8,343 nt of DNA from Clostridiaceae bacterium (GTDB lineage: Bacteria > Bacillota > Clostridia > Saccharofermentanales > UBA5734), in contig JAAYFZ010000132.1 in the NCBI GenBank assembly GCA_012727965.1, positions 1 to 8,343 on the forward strand, written 5' to 3'. A model generated the notes under the pieces. The model was not told where the DNA came from, ran no database searches, and saw only the letters and a list, made by a program, of their open reading frames with translations. Shown in pieces: positions 1 through 5,954 of this stretch (its first letter is position 1; each line of letters begins with the position of its first letter). The position numbers and the translations under genes were made by a program.

Positions 1-30
1 ATTATACAGGTTTACAGCAAGTATCGTCAA
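1..30 (-). promoter_or_regulatory. Strong sigma-A type promoter for a minus-strand gene left of the window
   Basis: Read on the minus strand, the -35 box TTGACG (25-30) matches the consensus at five of six positions. It is followed by an 18-base spacer and a perfect -10 box TATAAT (1-6). It begins only 10 bp past the stop codon of the HIT-family gene, and no terminator hairpin separates the two. Transcription would therefore start just outside the window and run leftward into an unseen gene. In many Bacillota the gene after hinT is rpsU (ribosomal protein S21), which would fit a strong separate promoter, but that identity is a guess from synteny. Confidence 0.68.
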
Positions 31-39
31 CTATTAGAT

Positions 40-390
40 TCAGATCAGCTTCTCACCGAGCTTTCGGCCGCCGATTAGATGAAAATGAAGATGCATAACA
101 GTCTGTCCGCCCTCTTCACCACAGTTGTTGATCAACCGGAAACCGGTCTCTGCGACACCGGCTGCCTTGGCTACCGCCGGCACAGCTCTAATCACGGATT
201 CCATGATTTGTGCTCTCTGCTCATGCTCAGACAGTGTCATAATATCTGAAACATGCTTCTTAGGTACGATCAGCACATGAACCGGAGCAACTGGATTGAT
301 ATCATTAAATGCCAGAATATCCTGATCCTCATATACCTTCGCCGATGGAATCTCGCCGCGAACTATCTTACAGAAAATACAGTCATCCAT
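40..390 (-). CDS. hinT: HIT family protein, HinT-type purine nucleoside phosphoramidase
   Basis: This is a complete 116-residue protein, the normal size for the HinT branch of the histidine triad superfamily. Members are soluble cytoplasmic homodimers that hydrolyse AMP-linked phosphoramidates and aminoacyl-adenylates. The signature triad is at H100-L-H102-F-H104 followed by LIGG. H102, the central histidine, is the expected nucleophile that is transiently adenylylated. The N-terminal C4-x2-C7 pair with H46 fits the zinc-binding arrangement seen in many members. The nucleotide-pocket segment FNDINPVAPVH (28-38) is also typical. The start is supported by an AAGGAG site 9 bases upstream. It lies 30 bp after alaS on the same strand, so the two are probably co-transcribed. 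The pairing is biochemically sensible, because HinT enzymes can hydrolyse aminoacyl-AMP released by tRNA synthetases; that link is inference here. Confidence 0.95.
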   Translation of the reverse strand: MDDCIFCKIVRGEIPSAKVYEDQDILAFNDINPVAPVHVLIVPKKHVSDIMTLSEHEQRAQIMESVIRAVPAVAKAAGVAETGFRLINNCGEEGGQTVMHLHFHLIGGRKLGEKLI

Positions 391-399
391 TTTAGTCAG

Positions 400-405
400 C
401 TCCTT
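400..405 (-). promoter_or_regulatory. Ribosome binding site of the HIT-family gene
   Basis: On the minus strand this reads AAGGAG, a near-perfect Shine-Dalgarno site 9 bases before the ATG whose first base is 390. It lies inside the 30-bp gap between the alaS stop codon and the HIT gene. No promoter-like pair or terminator hairpin is evident in that gap, which supports a two-gene alaS-hinT transcript. Confidence 0.8.
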
Positions 406-420
406 TTCAATGAATTCTTG

Positions 421-3081
421 TCAGCCAAGCTTCCCGCTGATGATCGTCTTGACTTTTGCCAGTGCTTCATCAATTTTTGTAGCGTCTTTGCCTCCGGCTT
501 GTGCCATATCAGGTCTGCCGCCGCCACCGCCACCGGTGATCGTAGCTGCTTCCTTGACCAGCTGTCCTGCATGCAGCCCTCTGCCGATGGCATCCTTGGT
601 GGCCATTACGACCCATGAAACCTTACCATCATTCTCCGAAGCCAGAATAACCACACCTGAGCCGATGTTGTCACGTATATTATCGGCTGCCTGACGCAGC
701 TTATCCATATCCTGCACCTGAATTCTTGCTGCAACTACCTTCATGCCGCCAATATCCTCAGCCTGGCCTACCAGGTCTCCGGCGGCATCAGCAGTCTGAC
801 GAGCCTGCTCTGCAGCCAGAGCTTTTTCCAGCTGCTTCGTTTTGTCCAGCAGACTGGTCAGTTTGGCTGCAAGATCATCAGGGCTGCATTTGAGAAGAGC
901 AGCTGCTTCATGCACAGTCATATTGTCATTTCTGCTGATCTCATAAGCTTGAGGGCCTGTGACACCTTCAATTCTGCGAACACCTGCTGCCACACCACTC
1001 TCTGAGAGCAGGCGGAACTGACAAGCCTCGGTAGATTTACCAAGATGAGTACCGCCGCATAATTCACGGCTGAAATCACCGACCGAAACCACACGGACAG
1101 TATCGCCATATTTCTCATCGAACAGAGCCATCGCACCGCTCTTGCGAGCTTCATCGATCGTCATTACATCGGTTTTCACAGGCATATTCTGTAGAATTAT
1201 CTCATTAACTCTGCGCTCGATCTGATCACGCTCTTGGGCTGTCACCGCCTGATAATGGTTAAAATCGAAACGCAACCTGTCGGGAGACACAGCAGATCCT
1301 GCCTGAGCGACATGATCTCCAAGCACTTCTCGCAGCGCCTTGTGCAAAATATGTGTGACCGTGTGATTTCTTGCCGTATTCAGTCTTGACCTGATATCGA
1401 CTTCGAGTTTTACAGTCTCACCCTTGCGAACGCTGCCGCTCTCGACAACAGCTGCATGCAGCCAGATATTTTCAGCAGTTTTAGTAGTATCTTCAACACT
1501 GATCAGGGCATTATCTGTTCTGATCACACCTATATCGCCAGTCTGTCCGCCAGATGAAGCATAGAAAGGTGATTTGGCGGTAATGATCGTAACTGCCTGC
1601 CCCTCCTCTGCCTGCTCAAGCTCAACTAAACCGTCACCACTCTCTGAACCTGACAAAATAGCAATGATTTCTGACTCGTTTGCCAGAACATCATAACCGG
1701 TAAAAGTCGTCGCCTTGTTGCGATCGATAGTTTCAGGCAGAGCCTGACCGCCCCAGGCAGAGCCGCCTTTATCTTTCAAAGCCTGTCGCGCCATGTTTTT
1801 CTGTCTGTTCATTTCAGAATGGAAGCCCTCTTCATCGATCGTCAGATTCTGCTCGGCAGCAATCTCCCTGGTCAGATCAAGTGGGAAGCCATAAGTATCA
1901 TGCAGACGGAAAACATCACTGCCGCTTAGCTGGCTACTGCCGGCTTCACGTGCCTGAGCAATATAATCCTCAAGCAGGCTCATACCCTGCTGAACAGTTT
2001 CGGCAAAGCGTGTTTCCTCAGTATAGATGATTTTACGAATATGCTCCTGGCGTTCACGCAGCTCAGGATAGGCATCACCGGATTCACGGATGACCAGACT
2101 GCTAAGATCATGCAAGAAGGGTTCTGTAAGTCCCATCAAGCGGCCAAAACGGGCAGCACGACGCAATAGACGACGCAGCACATAACCGCGACCCTCATTT
2201 GATGGCAATATACCATCGCTGATCATCATTACCGTACTGCGAATATGATCTGTCATAACTCTGATTGCTGTATCGTCCTGTTCATTCGCCCCATAGACCC
2301 GGCCGGTCAGTCGGCAGACTTCATCAAGAATTGCTCTGATCGTGTCTACCTCAAACAGATTGTCGACATCCTGCATAATGCATGCGAAGCGCTCAAGGCC
2401 ACCACCGGTATCGATGTTTTTCTTGGCCAAAGGTGTATAGGTTCCATCTTCTTCGCGATTAAACTGTGTGAAAACCAGATTCCAGAACTCAACGAAACGG
2501 TCACAATCGCAGCCAACAGTACAGGTCTCTGAACCGCAGCCTTTGTCCTCGCCTCTGTCGAAGAAAATCTCAGAACAGGGGCCACAAGGACCGGTGCCAT
2601 GCTCCCAGAAATTGTCTTCTTTGCCCATGCGGAAGATTCGTTCTTTTGCCAGACCCACATCCTGATGCCAGATATCATAGGCCTCGTCATCATCCTGATA
2701 GACCGTTACATACAACTTATCCTCAGGAAGCTTTAGTACCTCAGTACAGAATTCCCAGGCCCATGGTATAACTTCCTTCTTGAAATAATCACCAAAAGAG
2801 AAATTACCCAGCATTTCAAAATAAGTTCCATGACGCGAGGTCTTGCCGACTCTTTCAATATCAGGTGTCCTTATACACTTCTGACAAGTAGTCACTCTCA
2901 GTGAGGGCGGAGTTTCTGCACCCGTAAAATATGGCTTGAGCGGTGTCATGCCAGCATTTATCAGCAGTATGGAGGGATCATTGCGCGGCACCAGTGAAAA
3001 ACTGGGCATACGCAGGTGACCCTTCGATTCAAAAAACGTTAAATATTTCTCTCTGATTTCATTCAGACTCATAGCTTCCAT
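421..3081 (-). CDS. alaS: Alanine--tRNA ligase (alanyl-tRNA synthetase)
   Basis: This full-length 886-residue class II synthetase charges tRNA-Ala with alanine in the cytoplasm, using ATP. The catalytic core occupies roughly residues 5-255, with CQKCIRTPDIERVGKTSRH (66-84), GTYFEMLGNFSFGDYF (85-100), the GTGPCGPCSEI stretch (162-172) and TGGGLER (225-231). A cysteine-rich insert (C182, C187, C191, C193) is common in Bacillota enzymes. A tRNA-recognition helical region follows, then the editing domain with H573-x3-H577 and C675-GGTH679, which clears mischarged Ser/Gly-tRNA. A coiled-coil-like stretch (about 738-765) leads into the C-Ala domain, with the glycine-rich GGGGGGRPDMAQAGG near 850-864. 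All key motifs are present, so it should be active. The start chosen gives M-E-A-M-S-LNEIRE, matching the common M-x-x-M-x-LNEIRE N-terminus. The alternative is M4 (3072). The ribosome site is weak (AAGG or TTGG upstream), which leaves this choice slightly open. Confidence 0.98.
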   Translation of the reverse strand: MEAMSLNEIREKYLTFFESKGHLRMPSFSLVPRNDPSILLINAGMTPLKPYFTGAETPPSLRVTTCQKCIRTPDIERVGKTSRHGTYFEMLGNFSFGDYFKKEVIPWAWEFCTEVLKLPEDKLYVTVYQDDDEAYDIWHQDVGLAKERIFRMGKEDNFWEHGTGPCGPCSEIFFDRGEDKGCGSETCTVGCDCDRFVEFWNLVFTQFNREEDGTYTPLAKKNIDTGGGLERFACIMQDVDNLFEVDTIRAILDEVCRLTGRVYGANEQDDTAIRVMTDHIRSTVMMISDGILPSNEGRGYVLRRLLRRAARFGRLMGLTEPFLHDLSSLVIRESGDAYPELRERQEHIRKIIYTEETRFAETVQQGMSLLEDYIAQAREAGSSQLSGSDVFRLHDTYGFPLDLTREIAAEQNLTIDEEGFHSEMNRQKNMARQALKDKGGSAWGGQALPETIDRNKATTFTGYDVLANESEIIAILSGSESGDGLVELEQAEEGQAVTIITAKSPFYASSGGQTGDIGVIRTDNALISVEDTTKTAENIWLHAAVVESGSVRKGETVKLEVDIRSRLNTARNHTVTHILHKALREVLGDHVAQAGSAVSPDRLRFDFNHYQAVTAQERDQIERRVNEIILQNMPVKTDVMTIDEARKSGAMALFDEKYGDTVRVVSVGDFSRELCGGTHLGKSTEACQFRLLSESGVAAGVRRIEGVTGPQAYEISRNDNMTVHEAAALLKCSPDDLAAKLTSLLDKTKQLEKALAAEQARQTADAAGDLVGQAEDIGGMKVVAARIQVQDMDKLRQAADNIRDNIGSGVVILASENDGKVSWVVMATKDAIGRGLHAGQLVKEAATITGGGGGGRPDMAQAGGKDATKIDEALAKVKTIISGKLG

Positions 3082-3123
3082 GTACTATTACCAACCTTTT
3101 TTCCAATTTGCACTATGCACCGA

Positions 3124-3152
3124 ATTTTACACCAAATTCAAGCCGCTAACAA
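3124..3152 (-). promoter_or_regulatory. Probable alaS promoter
   Basis: On the minus strand, TTGTTA (3147-3152, four of six consensus bases) and TAAAAT (3124-3129, five of six) are separated by exactly 17 bases. Transcription would start near 3117, giving an untranslated leader of only about 36 bases before the alaS ATG. That is far too short for a T-box leader, the usual control of synthetase genes in many Bacillota. The leader contains a run of As and an AAGG/TTGG purine-rich stretch that must serve as ribosome site. The call rests on sequence match and position only. Confidence 0.5.
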
Positions 3153-3171
3153 GGTGCAAGCGACTGTCGTT

Positions 3172-3182
3172 TATGATAAAAT
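3172..3182 (+). promoter_or_regulatory. Candidate -10 region for the DUF1015/flavoprotein/DUF2298 operon
   Basis: Two overlapping plus-strand -10-like hexamers are visible, TATGAT (3172-3177) and TAAAAT (3177-3182), each with five of six consensus bases. They lie 30-40 bases before the first gene of the plus-strand unit. I find no convincing -35 box at 16-18 bases upstream, so this would be either a weak promoter or one helped by an activator. It is back to back with the proposed alaS promoter, and the two would compete for the same 132-bp intergenic region. Confidence 0.3.
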
Positions 3183-3213
3183 AGGCGAATAATCCTACAA
3201 ACGAGGTATTTCA

Positions 3214-4527
3214 ATGAATACGATCAACAATAAGACCGAGGCTGACTTGGGTCGTCTCGGATTACAATTGCCTGAGCTTTATCTCCCTGCTGACGAACTG
3301 GATCTATCTGTTTGGCCGGTAGTTGCCTGCGACCAGTTTACGTCTCAGCCAGAATACTGGCTGGAAACAGAAAAAATCGTCGGAGATGATCCCTCAACTC
3401 TTAGGCTTATACTACCCGAGCTTTATCTCGATCATCCAGGCGATACGCCAGTTGAAGATCGAATCAAAACTGTAAATGATGCCATGCAGAAATACCTCGA
3501 TGACGGTATAATCGCGCGTCAACAGCCAGGCTGCATCCTGCTCGACCGCAGTACGCCACTGCATTCAAGCCGCAGGGGATTAGTGATTGCAGTTGATCTT
3601 GAACAATATGATTTCACCCCTGGTAATAAAAAAATGATTCGCGCGACCGAGGGCACAGTACTTGAGAGGATTCCACCACGCCAGGCAATCAGACGCAATG
3701 CTCCACTTGAGCTTCCGCATGTACTGCTGCTTATAGATGATCCTGACAGAACTGTTATAGAACCTCTATTTGAGGCATGCAGCAATGAAAAATCTATCTA
3801 TGATACAGATTTAATGCAGGGTGGCGGCCATATTCGCGGCTGGTTCCTGTCAGCGGACTCTGCCCTATTGGCAAATGCAGTACAGGCAATGTCTCAGCTG
3901 GCTACACTGAGAAACGATAACCTGCTGTTTGCCGTAGGTGATGGCAATCACTCACTGGCAACAGCACAGGCACATTGGCATGAGATAAAAGATCAGGTAA
4001 GCTCGGACCATCCTGCACGATATGCACTGGTCGAAATTATCAACATACATGACGACGGTCTCGAATTCGAGCCTATCCACCGTGCTGTTTTTGGTATCAG
4101 CACTGACAATTTTCTCAGACCTGTTCAGGCATGGATCGATCGCTATAACGCAGCCTCATCTGCAGGTCAGCAGGAAGTTGAGAACCTGCCCATATTCATA
4201 GGGGAAGAGCAGCATCAACTCAAACTGGCAAAAGCCGCAGGCACGCTGACAGCAGCAGTTGTTCAGCAGATGCTTGACGAGCTGACGGCTGATTGGAAAG
4301 AAACTGGTAATAGCTTCAGGATAGATTATATTCATGGAGAAGATACAGTTCGGGATTTAGCTTCAAAAGGAGCTGCTGGAATAATTTTACCGCCTTTTGC
4401 CAAGAATAGTTTCTTCGAGGCGATCATCAGAGATGGCATCCTGCCGCGAAAAACATTTTCCATGGGAGAAGCCTATGAAAAACGCTACTATTTTGAATGC
4501 AGAAAAATCAGACAGGATAGAACATGA
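3214..4527 (+). CDS. DUF1015 family protein (COG4198), possible small-molecule kinase
   Basis: This complete 437-residue soluble protein has no signal peptide or membrane segment. The whole length matches my memory of DUF1015: VACDQFTSQPEYW (37-49), RATEGT (143-148), VGDGNHSLATA (241-251), a hydrophobic strand ending in NIHD (277-280), FEPIHR (285-290) and, near the end, LPRKTFSMGEA (410-420) with KRYYFECRKI (423-432). All usual conserved blocks are present, so it should be functional. I recall, without being able to check, that some DUF1015 members act as ATP-dependent free-serine kinases, and that clostridial copies often sit beside the serine biosynthesis genes serA and serC. Neither gene is visible here. 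The start is supported by GAGG seven bases before the ATG. The stop codon overlaps the start of the next gene as ATGA, so the two are likely translated in a coupled way. Family membership is firm; the kinase role is only a possibility. Confidence 0.9.
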   Translation: MNTINNKTEADLGRLGLQLPELYLPADELDLSVWPVVACDQFTSQPEYWLETEKIVGDDPSTLRLILPELYLDHPGDTPVEDRIKTVNDAMQKYLDDGIIARQQPGCILLDRSTPLHSSRRGLVIAVDLEQYDFTPGNKKMIRATEGTVLERIPPRQAIRRNAPLELPHVLLLIDDPDRTVIEPLFEACSNEKSIYDTDLMQGGGHIRGWFLSADSALLANAVQAMSQLATLRNDNLLFAVGDGNHSLATAQAHWHEIKDQVSSDHPARYALVEIINIHDDGLEFEPIHRAVFGISTDNFLRPVQAWIDRYNAASSAGQQEVENLPIFIGEEQHQLKLAKAAGTLTAAVVQQMLDELTADWKETGNSFRIDYIHGEDTVRDLASKGAAGIILPPFAKNSFFEAIIRDGILPRKTFSMGEAYEKRYYFECRKIRQDRT

Positions 4528-5900
4528 TTTCAGATGATGACAAGACCAGAAATCCGTCCGTATGCATTATAGGCGCGGGCATCACGGGACTGACAGCTGC
4601 CAGACAGCTGGCAGCTCTTGGCTATGATGTGCTTGTGCTCGAATCGGCGCTAAATTCTGGTGGCATGTTATCGGCCTTCAATATTGGTGATGAACTGATC
4701 GAACATATTTATCATCATATATTTACTTCAGACAGTGAAGTTCTTGGACTGATCGATGAGCTCGGACTAAGTGCCGATATGAAATGGTATATGGTAAAAG
4801 ACGCACTGTTCGCAGGCGGCCGCAACTATCCATTTTCAACACCACTTGATCTTCTGCGCTTCCATGAGCTGCCTCTATTGCAGCGCCTCAGGACAGGTCT
4901 GACAGTTCTGAAAGCAGGGCGATTAAGAGATTGGCATGAACTTGAGAGCATAACAGCAGCTCAGTGGCTAATCGATAACTGTGGACAAGATGCCTATGAT
5001 AAGCTCTGGAAGCCACTACTGCGGGCTAAGTTTGATCAGGATGCCGAAGAAGTCTCAGCAGTCTGGATCTGGAATAAATTTAAGCTTCGCGGCAGCTCCC
5101 GCTCTGGTGGCAAGAGCATCGAGAAGCTTGGCTATCTTGATGGCAGCTTCGCCAAGCTGACAGAAGTTCTGCTTCGCGAATTAGACAATCGGGGCGGCCG
5201 CATTCTTTATGGTTATACCGCTATGGGCCTGACACGCTTCACAGCTAAAAATGGCAATCGCCGTTATCGCGTCTCCAGCATTCTCGAGGACTGTTCATCG
5301 ATTGATTTTGATGCTGATGCTGTCATCTCTACGATCTCAACAAGACAGTTTGCCAATCTGGCTATAAGCTTAAGTTTGCCTGAGGATTATCGCGAGAAAC
5401 TATTGTCTGTTAGATACAAGGCCAATATTTGTATGGTTTTAAGACTTCGACGGAGCCTCTCCACATGGTACTGGAACACGATCTGCGATCAGCTTCCGTT
5501 TGTAGTAGCTGTCGAGCATACAAATATGACCGGAATCAATGGTTATGGCGGTCATATCGTATACCTGTCCCGCTATCTTGATATTACTGATGAAGTCTGG
5601 ACACGGTCTGACGGCGAGATCTATCAGAGCTTCATTGCCGGGCTTGAACATATATATCCTGATTTTTCAGCCAATGATATCATTGACTGGCGCCTCAAAC
5701 GCAGTCGTTATGCTCAGCCTGTCGTCTTCCGTAACTACAGCAGCTTCATGCCGGAAATGAACACACCTGAACCGGGGATCAAGCTGGCAGGTATGGCTCA
5801 GATCTACCCAGAGGACCGTGGAATCAACTATGCGGTCAGACTCGGCAGAGAAGCCGCAGATTCAATCGTTGACTATATTCGCGGCAGCGGCCAGTTCTGA
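4524..5900 (+). CDS. FAD-dependent oxidoreductase, protoporphyrinogen-oxidase/amine-oxidase fold
   Basis: This complete 458-residue cytoplasmic flavoprotein has a Rossmann dinucleotide-binding start with G17-A-G19-I-T-G22 and the acidic E40 at the end of the second strand for the FAD ribose, followed by GG46-47. A second FAD-contact region near the C-terminus reads AGMAQIYPEDRGINYA (422-437). Between them is a substrate domain with EHIYHHIF (60-67), LWKPLLRAKF (161-170), KFKLRGSSRS (185-194), LGYLDGSF (202-209) and VEHTN (330-334). These blocks resemble the NAD(P)/FAD-dependent oxidoreductases found in polysaccharide and glycolipid clusters rather than true HemY/HemG enzymes, and no other haem gene is nearby. 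The substrate is unknown; a sugar nucleotide, polyprenol or carotenoid-like lipid are options. The start ATG overlaps the preceding stop by ATGA and has AGGA six bases upstream. It is followed 54 bp later by the DUF2298 membrane protein, which supports a shared surface-glycan or lipid role. Confidence 0.87.
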   Translation: MISDDDKTRNPSVCIIGAGITGLTAARQLAALGYDVLVLESALNSGGMLSAFNIGDELIEHIYHHIFTSDSEVLGLIDELGLSADMKWYMVKDALFAGGRNYPFSTPLDLLRFHELPLLQRLRTGLTVLKAGRLRDWHELESITAAQWLIDNCGQDAYDKLWKPLLRAKFDQDAEEVSAVWIWNKFKLRGSSRSGGKSIEKLGYLDGSFAKLTEVLLRELDNRGGRILYGYTAMGLTRFTAKNGNRRYRVSSILEDCSSIDFDADAVISTISTRQFANLAISLSLPEDYREKLLSVRYKANICMVLRLRRSLSTWYWNTICDQLPFVVAVEHTNMTGINGYGGHIVYLSRYLDITDEVWTRSDGEIYQSFIAGLEHIYPDFSANDIIDWRLKRSRYAQPVVFRNYSSFMPEMNTPEPGIKLAGMAQIYPEDRGINYAVRLGREAADSIVDYIRGSGQF

Positions 5901-5942
5901 CCATCATAATTAGTTAATTCAGACAAGCAGGCTTATGACATG

Positions 5943-5947
5943 AGGAG
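5943..5947 (+). promoter_or_regulatory. Ribosome binding site that fixes the start of the DUF2298 gene
   Basis: AGGAG lies 7 bases before the ATG at 5955. An in-frame ATG at 5940 overlaps this site and has no purine-rich element at a good distance, so 5955 is preferred. The 54-bp gap after the flavoprotein stop holds no terminator hairpin that I can find, which fits read-through from the upstream genes. Confidence 0.7.
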
Positions 5948-5954
5948 TTTGACA

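Noticed and set aside
517..535. Repeated GCC/ACC triplets resembling a microsatellite
   Set aside because: It encodes the normal glycine-rich loop of the AlaRS C-terminal domain, so the repetition comes from the protein sequence.
253..618. Plus-strand open frame of 121 codons across the hinT-alaS junction
   Set aside because: It lies antisense to two clearly real genes, has a low-complexity unrecognisable product and no ribosome site; it is a shadow of the coding strand.
5908..5919. AT-rich inverted repeat AATTA-GT-TAATT between the flavoprotein and DUF2298 genes
   Set aside because: Five-base AT arms with a two-base loop cannot form a stable terminator and are expected by chance in AT-rich spacer DNA; I have no evidence for an operator.
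5940..5942. In-frame ATG as an alternative start of the DUF2298 gene
   Set aside because: It has no ribosome site at a suitable distance and would overlap the AGGAG that serves the ATG at 5955.
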